7,413 nucleotides of DNA, from the NCBI GenBank assembly GCA_023412695.1, contig JAEYNG010000256.1:1-7413 (forward strand). Direction: 5' to 3'. Under the pieces are notes generated by a model. That model was not told the origin of the DNA and ran no database searches. It was given only the letters and a program-made list of their open reading frames with translations. The translations under genes and the position numbers were made by a program. Each line of letters begins with the position of its first letter. Position 1 is the stretch's first letter. This document shows positions 1 through 7,413 of this stretch, in pieces. This stretch comes from Planctomycetota bacterium. Its GTDB lineage: Bacteria; Planctomycetota; Phycisphaerae; Phycisphaerales; UBA1924.

Positions 1-1
1 C

Positions 2-247
2 CTGCGGGTCGTGAACATCGGCCCGCGTCAAGCCGGACGGGAGCGAGCCGGGAACGTGACCGACCTTGCCATTCGCGAAGTCGCGAAGCTCGGCGCGGTT
101 GTTGAGCGGGCGAAGTCGCTGCCGCGATTGCGACCTGCGACGGTGTATGGAGACGGGCGAGCCGGTGAACGCATCGCCTCATTGCTCGCCGATCCGAAGC
201 TCGACCCGCAATCGAGCGAACTGCTTCGCAAGCGCAACACCTATTAG
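2..247 (+). CDS. UDP-N-acetylglucosamine 2-epimerase (hydrolysing type), C-terminal part
   Basis: Only the last 81 codons are present; the frame is already open at the left edge and ends at TAG 245-247, so the start lies outside the window. The visible part has the signature of the C-terminal half of hydrolysing UDP-GlcNAc 2-epimerases (NeuC-like): NIGPRQAGRERAGNV, where family members carry NIG-D-RQ-GR-R--NV, and then the YGDGRAGERIASLL end motif (family: YGDG-A--I--IL). Enzymes of this family convert UDP-GlcNAc to ManNAc plus UDP in the cytoplasm, feeding sialic-acid-like or other surface sugars. The Asp usual in IGDRQ is Pro here. The non-hydrolysing WecB type lacks the IG-RQ-GR motif at this place and is less likely. 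The gene converges on nhaA with a 16-nt gap and no clear terminator. The family call is fairly sure, the exact sugar substrate is not. Confidence 0.85.
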   Translation: MRVVNIGPRQAGRERAGNVTDLAIREVAKLGAVVERAKSLPRLRPATVYGDGRAGERIASLLADPKLDPQSSELLRKRNTY

Positions 248-263
248 CGCGGGCGCGTTCGGT

Positions 264-1664
264 TCAGTGCGCACTGTCCGTCTGCACGACCGGCTTGCCG
301 AACCACAGGATCCCGAAGCCGATTGCGCCGGCGATGATCGATCCGACAAGCACCGCGGCCTTGGCAATGTTGAGCTGATCCGGATCCGGGAACGCGAGGG
401 CGGCGATGAACAGCGACATCGTGAAGCCGATGCCGCCGAGGAAGCCGGCGCCGAGCAGGTGCCTCCAGGTGACGTAGCTCGGCAGCGTGCCGACGCCGAG
501 CTTCACCGCGAGCCATGTCGCGAGGAAGATGCCCACCGGCTTGCCGATGACCAGGCCCGCGATGATGCCAAGGCTCTTGGAGGTCATGAGCATGTCGAGC
601 AGGCCGTGATGAGCGCCACCCGCTTCGGCGTGGCCGCCGCCGATCACCACCCCCGCGTTCGCGAGCGCGAAGATCGGCACGATGAAGAACGTGGACCATG
701 GGAGCAGGCCGTACTCGAGCCGCTGCAGCGGCGTCTGCGCCCGCTCGCAGTAGACCTCCATGGTCTTGATGACGCCTTGCTGCTTCGGGTTGGTGACGAC
801 GCTTGAATCGTGGTCGCCGGCTTTCTCGAAGTCGTCGGCGAGCGTCCGCACGCCGCGAATGAAGTTCTGACCGTCGATCCGCGTCCGCGCGGGGATCGTC
901 GCGGCGACGATGACGCCGGCGATGGTGGCGTGCACGCCGGACTGGTACACGAGGTACCACAGCACGATGCCCCACAGGAAGTACGCGTGTGCGCGGCGGA
1001 CGCCGAGCACGTTGTGCAGGGCGAGGATGATCGCGACACCGCCCGCCATCGCGAGCGAGCCGAGCTGCAGGTTCTCGGTGTAGAAGACCGCGATGACGAC
1101 GAGCGCGCCGAGATCGTCGATGATCGCCAGCGACGCGAGGAACACGCGCAGCCCGAATGGAACGCGGCTGCCGAGGATCGCCAGCGCGCCCAGCGCAAAG
1201 GCGATGTCGGTGGCCATCGGAATTCCCCAGCCCCGGACCTCGGGTGTTCCCCACGTCAACGCGGCGTAGATTCCGCCCGGCACCGCCATGCCGCCGATCG
1301 CGGCGATGATCGGCACGGCGGCACGACGGATGGACGCGAGCTCGCCCACGAGCAGCTCACGCTTGATCTCCATCCCGACAACGAGGAAGAAGATCGCCAT
1401 GAGCAGGTCGTTGATCCAGTGGCCCAGCGACCAAGCGATCTCGAAGCCCGCGAGTTTGAAGGACATCTTGGTCTCGTGCCACAGGTGGTGATAACCGTGG
1501 CCATAGACCGAGTTCGCCCAGATCATCGCGGCGACGGACGCGAGCAGCAGCAGGATGCCGCCCGCGGCCTCGAAGCGCATAAACCGCCGGAACGGACGGA
1601 GCAGCCGGTCGACCGGCTGATGCTGGCCGATCTCTTCCGGTCGTATAAGCGGGCCGTGTGCCAT
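264..1664 (-). CDS. nhaA: Na+/H+ antiporter NhaA
   Basis: Inner-membrane antiporter that expels Na+ (or Li+) in exchange for protons and controls cytoplasmic pH and sodium. The 466-residue product shows the NhaA hallmarks: ATDIAFALGALAILG (D153, matching E. coli D133), SLAIIDDLGALVVIA (D183-D184, the D163/D164 ion-binding pair), IGKPVGIF (K375, matching K300) and the C-terminal GGIGFTMSLFIAALAF. About 12 hydrophobic segments can be read. It is longer than E. coli NhaA (388 residues). The main excess is a hydrophilic stretch of about 45 residues at 262-313, between the segment ending VIVAATIPAR and the one starting LPWSTFFIVP. The ATG at 1664 was chosen because GGAG lies 5 nt upstream and family similarity begins soon after. 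The frame stays open upstream to a GTG at 1778, but that extension looks non-coding. clpB lies 198 nt upstream on the same strand. Confidence 0.95.
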   Translation of the reverse strand: MAHGPLIRPEEIGQHQPVDRLLRPFRRFMRFEAAGGILLLLASVAAMIWANSVYGHGYHHLWHETKMSFKLAGFEIAWSLGHWINDLLMAIFFLVVGMEIKRELLVGELASIRRAAVPIIAAIGGMAVPGGIYAALTWGTPEVRGWGIPMATDIAFALGALAILGSRVPFGLRVFLASLAIIDDLGALVVIAVFYTENLQLGSLAMAGGVAIILALHNVLGVRRAHAYFLWGIVLWYLVYQSGVHATIAGVIVAATIPARTRIDGQNFIRGVRTLADDFEKAGDHDSSVVTNPKQQGVIKTMEVYCERAQTPLQRLEYGLLPWSTFFIVPIFALANAGVVIGGGHAEAGGAHHGLLDMLMTSKSLGIIAGLVIGKPVGIFLATWLAVKLGVGTLPSYVTWRHLLGAGFLGGIGFTMSLFIAALAFPDPDQLNIAKAAVLVGSIIAGAIGFGILWFGKPVVQTDSAH

Positions 1665-1669
1665 TCCGA

Positions 1670-1673
1670 CTCC
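1670..1673 (-). promoter_or_regulatory. ribosome binding site of nhaA
   Basis: GGAG on the minus strand, 5 nt before the ATG at 1664. It decides the start in favour of the 466-residue form; the in-frame GTG at 1778 and ATG at 1730 have no comparable site. Confidence 0.65.
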
Positions 1674-1830
1674 ATAGCTCTTGAGTGCAAGTGAGATTTG
1701 GAGGTTAGCCGCGACCGTCCGGTCGATCATCCGGGTCGAGCGTGTGGATGTAGGCGGCGTACCGGAACACCCGGTCACGCTGGCCGGTTATTCGCTCTCT
1801 AATGGCTCTTTAAAAGGTGATGCTCAGATT

Positions 1831-1852
1831 GAAAGAGCGGCCCGGCCTCTTC
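1831..1852 (-). terminator. weak candidate terminator after clpB
   Basis: On the minus strand GAAGAG and CTCTTTC flank a GC-rich 9-nt centre, giving a five to six bp stem with one bulge, followed by a short pyrimidine-rich stretch. It begins about 11 nt after the clpB stop. The stem is short and there is no true T tract, so termination may be partial or absent. Confidence 0.3.
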
Positions 1853-1862
1853 AAACGGTCAC

Positions 1863-4589
<2,727 letters not shown>

Positions 4590-4597
4590 GGTCGAAA

Positions 4598-4602
4598 CCT
4601 CC
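4598..4602 (-). promoter_or_regulatory. ribosome binding site of clpB
   Basis: GGAGG within GGTGGAGG on the minus strand, 8 nt before the ATG at 4589. It fixes the start at MRSDRF rather than at the in-frame GTG at 4604, which falls on the site itself. Confidence 0.75.
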
Positions 4603-4633
4603 ACCCATCGAAGGGAGGTGCCGAGCGACCGGG

Positions 4634-4660
4634 TGAAGGGGCTTCCTGGCCCGTCTTCAA
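4634..4660 (-). promoter_or_regulatory. candidate heat-shock-type promoter of clpB
   Basis: On the minus strand TTGAAG (4655-4660) is followed after 13 nt by CCCCTTCA (4634-4641). This resembles the proteobacterial sigma-32 pattern (CTTGAAA, about 13-15 nt, CCCCAT). It would place transcription start about 35 nt before the clpB ATG, a sensible leader length. sigma-32 is mainly a proteobacterial factor, and the host may not have one, so this is a match by pattern only. A sigma-70-like alternative is TTGCAC, 17 nt, TGTAAG further upstream (about 4757-4785), with poorer boxes. Confidence 0.35.
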
Positions 4661-4675
4661 CGTCCCACCCCGCCC

Positions 4676-4692
4676 GGCACCAAGTTCGTGCC
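4676..4692. repeat. inverted repeat upstream of clpB (GGCAC-N7-GTGCC)
   Basis: Perfect 5-bp arms, GGCAC at 4676-4680 and GTGCC at 4688-4692, around CAAGTTC. It sits about 16 nt upstream of the heat-shock-like promoter and could be an operator. It is not the CIRCE or HAIR consensus. Arms this short can arise by chance in GC-rich DNA. Confidence 0.3.
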
Positions 4693-4757
4693 AGACCCCA
4701 TGCAAGCGGCGCGCCAGCCGCCGCGGTCCGTCAGCCAACTCACCGTGCCCCATCCTT

Positions 4758-4774
4758 CTTACACCCGTAGTAAG
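4758..4774. repeat. second inverted repeat upstream of clpB (CTTAC-N7-GTAAG)
   Basis: Perfect 5-bp arms, CTTAC at 4758-4762 and GTAAG at 4770-4774, around ACCCGTA. It has the same arm length and spacing as the repeat at 4676-4692 but a different arm sequence. It overlaps the -10-like TGTAAG of the alternative clpB promoter. Confidence 0.25.
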
Positions 4775-4864
4775 CAGCAGGTGCAAGGCCGTGCGGACGC
4801 CTGAAAAGCCATGAAAATGAGGACTTTGAAACTTGCGCGCGAGACTCCCCGACATGGGTGGCGG

Positions 4865-5906
4865 TCAGGCTGCCGGATTGGCAGGAGCTAAGGAGGCGAG
4901 CGTCCTCCGCTCGGCACGCACACGGTTACGGTGCATCCGCTCCCGCCGCTCGGACGACTGCCTGAATACGAACAGCACGGCAAGCGGCAAGATGGGGATG
5001 AACGGAAAAACCAGTGGGAGGACAAACACCCTTGTCGGAATCGCCTGCCAGCTTCCAGCTTGGCGATAGGCTGGAAGTAAAGCCGCAACAGCAAAGGACG
5101 CCGTCATGACCGATACCAGAGCGAGCAAGGGGGCCCCATCGAGATGGTGCGCGATAGCCAGGCTCGTTCCGCTCGCGCCAGGCATCGAGAATGCACCCGC
5201 TGCGCTGTTGCTCTCGACTCCGCAGCACGAGGCCATCGGCAAACTCGACGGTGACCAACAAACCGGAAGTGCGTATCCGCCGCACAGCCGACCAAGCCCG
5301 CCGCTCGACTTCGCCAGTCCGCAGTGTCGCTTCGAAGCCTTCCCTTATCGAGAGTCGCCACCATGCCACATTACACCGGAGCGGGGCGATGACGAGCGGA
5401 AGCAGGAACAAGGCGATCGGCAGCACAAACAACATCAAGCCGCCGATGCGCCACAGCAGTTGTGAAGGTTGTACGTTCGCGAGACCGCCAGACGCATTTG
5501 CCTGGTCATGGACTGCCAGCCCTCCAAGGGCAAGAAAGAAAATGCAGAGCGTGGAGATAACCACCACAGCTTCTCCTCGTCCCGGGACGTGCTCCGCCAC
5601 GCTCAGGTCACCTTTGCGAACCGCTCGGACGTATGCTCGACGGAGCACTCGCCTCACCATCGACCGTCGACTCTCCGGGACGAGCCATTTGGCGACCGGA
5701 TTCCCACTCTCGTCAAACGCAACGCACGAGCGTCCGCCCGGGCCGTCCGACACCAGCCTCATCGACGTCCACGGATACACCCGGTCCTCATCCTGAACCG
5801 CAGGATGTGTGCCGCGGCGGATGCGCAGGCCGCGGAGTGTGATCTCGCCTTGGAGCAGTACCAACACAGCCGGCGTTGGTTGGACCTCGGTCATTCCGCT
5901 AGCCAT
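4865..5906 (-). CDS. multi-pass membrane protein with two PH-like modules, apparently frameshifted
   Basis: Paralogue of the gene immediately upstream; function unknown. The ATG at 5906 (MASGMTEV) has GGTGAGG 6 nt upstream and overlaps the upstream stop by 8 nt (ATGGCTAG), so translation is probably coupled. The first frame runs through module 1 (ITLRGLRI, then VYPWTSMR), transmembrane hairpin 1 (about 112-132 and 152-174) and module 2 (LSIREGFEATL, then WSAVRRI), up to LDAWRERNEPGY, which aligns with FQEMMKQRNP of the paralogue. After this the frame turns to non-hydrophobic nonsense and stops at 4926. One base on, a second frame gives two hydrophobic segments (LLALVSVMTASFAVAALL; VFVLPLVFPFIPILPLAVLF), a basic stretch and a stop at 4865. 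The composite is about 346 residues, against 353 for the paralogue. The shift is most likely at the G5C4 run, 5129-5137. It may be a sequencing error or a decaying gene. Confidence 0.65.
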
Positions 5907-6960
5907 GGCGAACCTCACCGCGAACTGCTGGCGTAGCGATTCTCGCTCGTCGTCGCTTTCTTCGCATCCGTCCCGCATCCCACTTCGCGATCCCACTCGG
6001 CCCCAACACGCTGAACGCCATCAGCACCGGCACACCGAATCCCACAATCGCGTAGTACGCCAGCGGGTTGTGCGGCACCGGGCCGAGCCCCGCGGCGTTG
6101 ATCCACCACGAGACCGCCGCGATCACCACACCGCCTCCCTGGAACCACCAGAACATCTTCCTCAGCATCGCCTGCATGTTGTCCCGCTCCGCGGCGGCCG
6201 GATTCCGTTGCTTCATCATCTCCTGAAACACGAATCGTGACCGCCGAGGCAAGACAAGGAAGCTCTGTCCATCGTTCATCTTCACCGCGAAGTGGATGAA
6301 CTGCTTGCTTAGTCTTCGCACATTCGACCACGGATAAATGTGCGTGCGGCCATCGCGCGTGCCGATCTCGATCCGCCCGCCCGTCACGCGGACTCCCGGC
6401 GCCACGAGCCAGCCGATGCGAATCCAAAGCCATACCATGCCGCCGAACATCACCGCGGATGTCGAGAACATGAACATCGCAACGGCGACGCACGCGACAT
6501 TGAACCACAACGGATTCTGCCAGTTCCCACGGAGCAGGAGAGAAGGCCAGTACATGCCCGAAACGACCAGCATGCCAACACACACCGCAGCGAGGATGGT
6601 CATCCCGATGCGTCCGGCAGCGGTCACGCGCTCTTCATCGAGGATGTCGAAGTTCCCTGTGCGCAAGGCCTCTCGCCGGGCCCGCTCGACCATGCGTTTG
6701 ATGACGTAACCCGTGCCCATCGAGTTGATTGACCACGATCGCATGAGCCTCGGCGAGATCAATCGCTGATCCTCGCCGTACAACAGCACCGTCGTTGTTG
6801 CTCCCCCCTGCCCCGCGGTGTGCACCCGCACCCACGGCACCACCATGCCCCACAGCTCGGGCCTGGCCTTCGGATGCTCCAGAATCTTCAGCCCACGCAA
6901 CGTGATCGCCAGTCGCGGCGAGCGCGCATCGACGTTCGTGCTGTCACGCCCGCGAGTCAT
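5899..6960 (-). CDS. multi-pass membrane protein with two PH-like modules, function unknown
   Basis: Intact 353-residue protein that I cannot assign to a named family. Visible layout: N-terminal module (ITLRGLKI at 19-26, then VVPWVRV at 40-46); Arg-rich helix (about 84-101); transmembrane pair 1 (about 116-136 and 153-180); a second beta-rich module (about 187-250) with IEIGTRDGRTHIYPWSNVRRL and a DGQSFLVLPRR hairpin; transmembrane pair 2 (about 272-292 and 301-319); strongly basic tail (RMRRKRRRAR). The pattern DG----YPWS-V----, DG----LP-R resembles small bacterial PH-like domains on the cytoplasmic face of the membrane; this fold is inferred. The ATG at 6960 is the first possible start, since an in-frame TAA lies 12 nt upstream. 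No clear ribosome binding site precedes it. It is the first gene of a two-gene operon with its paralogue at 4865-5906. Confidence 0.8.
   Translation of the reverse strand: MTRGRDSTNVDARSPRLAITLRGLKILEHPKARPELWGMVVPWVRVHTAGQGGATTTVLLYGEDQRLISPRLMRSWSINSMGTGYVIKRMVERARREALRTGNFDILDEERVTAAGRIGMTILAAVCVGMLVVSGMYWPSLLLRGNWQNPLWFNVACVAVAMFMFSTSAVMFGGMVWLWIRIGWLVAPGVRVTGGRIEIGTRDGRTHIYPWSNVRRLSKQFIHFAVKMNDGQSFLVLPRRSRFVFQEMMKQRNPAAAERDNMQAMLRKMFWWFQGGGVVIAAVSWWINAAGLGPVPHNPLAYYAIVGFGVPVLMAFSVLGPSGIAKWDAGRMRRKRRRARIATPAVRGEVRHG
5913..5919 (-). promoter_or_regulatory. ribosome binding site for the second membrane gene, inside the first
   Basis: GGTGAGG on the minus strand within the last codons of the upstream gene, 6 nt before the ATG at 5906. 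It favours the MASGMTEV start over the in-frame starts at 5894 and 5996. Confidence 0.55.
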
Positions 6961-6964
6961 GCCA

Positions 6965-7002
6965 GGATGTTAGGATCGCATTCGCGGATGTTCGCGCATT
7001 CG
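6965..7002. repeat. cluster of short direct repeats before the membrane-protein operon
   Basis: Within 38 bp are two copies each of GGATGTT (6965-6971, 6986-6992), CGCATTCG (6977-6984, 6995-7002) and TTCGCG (6981-6986, 6991-6996, one helical turn apart). The cluster ends just upstream of the ATG at 6960, so it could be a regulator binding site. A poor -10-like TAACAT (6967-6972, minus strand) lies inside it. Chance is possible. Confidence 0.3.
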
Positions 7003-7035
7003 GGGGATGCCGGCACCCCGGGTCCGCCGCTCCGG

Positions 7036-7053
7036 CGTTTGCTACTGCAAACG
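7036..7053 (-). terminator. hairpin after the YjfB-like gene
   Basis: Perfect 7-bp stem CGTTTGC / GCAAACG with a 4-nt loop (7043-7046), starting 8 nt after the TGA at 7062-7064. There is no T tract on the minus strand side, so if it terminates it does so without the classical tail; it may also protect the 3' end of the messenger. Confidence 0.45.
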
Positions 7054-7061
7054 AGGACGGA

Positions 7062-7301
7062 TCAGGCCGTTACGTCCTGCCGGCCGTTTTCGTCGGTGAG
7101 CTTTGCGAGCTCCTCGACCGCGCCGGCGAGCTGTGCGCCGGCGCGGCCGACGGCCTGCGACTGCACCTTCGCCGCGCCCTCCAGCAGCGCGAGCGCTGCG
7201 CCCCCCTCCTGCCGCATGGCGTCCATCGCCTTCGCGGCGACGGCGTACGAAACCTGCGACTGGTACGAGGCCTGGGAGATCGCGGAGAATGCTGCTTCCA
7301 T
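7062..7301 (-). CDS. YjfB-like putative motility protein
   Basis: Small 79-residue protein beginning MEAAFSAISQASYQSQVSYAVAAKAMDAMRQEGGAALALLEGA. This follows the YjfB family pattern (a putative motility protein family): a short N-terminal SQA----V--AV--KA-D helix, then an acidic/Gln turn and A-ALL--L. Family members are usually about 60 residues; here an Ala-rich C-terminal helix adds about 20. It has no signal peptide or membrane segment and should be cytoplasmic. Its biochemical role is not established in the family. The ATG at 7301 was chosen because similarity starts there; the frame stays open upstream to an ATG at 7385, but that Arg-rich extension overlaps a better coding frame. No strong ribosome binding site is seen. 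It lies 7 nt after the stop of the upstream gene and is probably in an operon with it. Confidence 0.75.
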   Translation of the reverse strand: MEAAFSAISQASYQSQVSYAVAAKAMDAMRQEGGAALALLEGAAKVQSQAVGRAGAQLAGAVEELAKLTDENGRQDVTA

Positions 7302-7308
7302 AAACGGC

Positions 7309-7337
7309 TTATCGGAGTGCCGCGGGCGCGGCTTCAA
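7309..7337 (-). promoter_or_regulatory. possible flagellar sigma-28-like promoter
   Basis: Minus strand TCCGATAA (7309-7316) matches 7 of 8 bases of the sigma-28 -10 consensus GCCGATAA, with TTGAAG 15-16 nt upstream (7332-7337) as a poor -35 (consensus TAAA). It overlaps the stop codon of the upstream gene and would start transcription at or just before the YjfB-like ATG, giving an almost leaderless messenger. Chance cannot be excluded. Confidence 0.2.
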
Positions 7338-7413
7338 CGCGCATCGTCGCCGCCGGGCGCCTGGCGCGGTTCTCCCCCAGTTCAAGCGACAGGCCGAGCA
7401 CCGAGCCGACGAT
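7309..7413 (-). CDS. 3' end of an unidentified gene
   Basis: A minus-strand frame open from the right edge gives 34 residues ending at TAA (7309-7311): a hydrophobic start (IVGSVLGLSLELG) and an Ala/Arg/Pro-rich end (RVEAAPAALR). About 82 percent of its codons end in G or C, as expected for real coding in this GC-rich DNA and better than the competing frame of the long YjfB start. The stop is 7 nt before the YjfB-like ATG, suggesting one operon. Too little is visible to name the protein; a motility link is only a guess from the neighbour. Confidence 0.45.
   Translation of the reverse strand: MVGSVLGLSLELGENRARRPAATMRVEAAPAALR

Larger units (their letters stand above)
1665..1862 (-). other. 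clpB-nhaA intergenic region and possible long nhaA leader
   Basis: 198 nt without a convincing gene. An open frame continues upstream from nhaA but its residues are not NhaA-like. I found no good sigma-70 promoter; the best boxes match only partly. A short inverted repeat (CTTG, 4 nt, CAAG, around 1680-1691) lies just upstream of the nhaA ribosome binding site. Na+ and Li+ sensing riboswitches are known ahead of nhaA genes in other bacteria, but I cannot recognise one here by eye. Confidence 0.4.

Noticed and set aside
248..263. A terminator between the convergent epimerase and nhaA genes
   Set aside because: The only repeat is GCGC-GG-GCGC, whose two-base loop is too small for a hairpin; there is no T tract.
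244..1254. A 336-codon minus-strand frame overlapping nhaA
   Set aside because: Arg/His-rich with no membrane segments; it is a frame shadow of nhaA.
810..1694. A 294-codon plus-strand frame opposite nhaA
   Set aside because: Low-complexity Asp/Arg/Glu/His-rich shadow with no recognisable motif.
4678..4693. A sigma-54-like TGGCACG with TTGG on the minus strand upstream of clpB
   Set aside because: The spacing is one base short and the invariant GC of the -12 element is GG, so it does not fit.
4590..4864. CIRCE or HAIR heat-shock operators before clpB
   Set aside because: No TTAGCACTC-N9-GAGTGCTAA and no CTTGAGT-N7-ACTCAAG pattern is present.
5191..5796. A 201-codon plus-strand frame opposite the frameshifted membrane gene
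   Set aside because: Ser/Arg/Thr-rich without structure; the minus strand gives protein similar to the neighbouring paralogue.
7302..7385. A longer start for the YjfB-like gene at 7385
   Set aside because: The 28-residue extension is Arg-rich, absent from the family pattern, and overlaps a frame with better codon use that ends at 7309.

Overview
This is a GC-rich bacterial window with almost all of its coding on the minus strand. Nothing is truly diagnostic of the organism. The high GC, a NhaA with a long loop insert, a ClpB with an extra segment in its second AAA+ domain, and a YjfB-type putative motility protein together fit a Planctomycetota-like (perhaps Phycisphaerae-like) chromosome, but this is a tentative inference. 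I see no tRNA, rRNA, CRISPR array, insertion sequence or phage gene.

Layout. (1) Positions 2-247 (+) hold the last 81 residues of a UDP-N-acetylglucosamine 2-epimerase of the hydrolysing (NeuC-like) type, cut by the window edge. It converges on (2) nhaA (264-1664, -), a Na+/H+ antiporter with a 198-nt upstream leader. (3) clpB (1863-4589, -) encodes the disaggregase ClpB/Hsp104, complete and with all catalytic motifs. Its 275-nt upstream region carries a heat-shock-like promoter candidate and two inverted repeats. (4) Two overlapping, paralogous genes for multi-pass membrane proteins (5899-6960 and 4865-5906, both -) form a two-gene operon of unknown function. Each seems to have two small beta-rich modules with a conserved Pro-Trp motif, plus two transmembrane hairpins. 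The downstream copy carries an apparent +1 frameshift at a G5C4 run. (5) A small YjfB-like gene (7062-7301, -) follows the 3' end of another gene (7309-7413, -) that is cut by the window edge. A perfect 7-bp hairpin follows the YjfB-like gene.

How the parts relate. ClpB and NhaA are both stress and homeostasis functions, but their separation argues for independent control or loose read-through. The membrane pair is the least explained part of the window: the two proteins probably act together, since they are paralogous and translationally coupled. The YjfB-like gene points to a flagellar or motility locus beyond the right edge. Overall the window looks mostly like core chromosome. The most notable points are the frameshifted paralogue, the membrane pair of unknown function, and the insertions in ClpB and NhaA.
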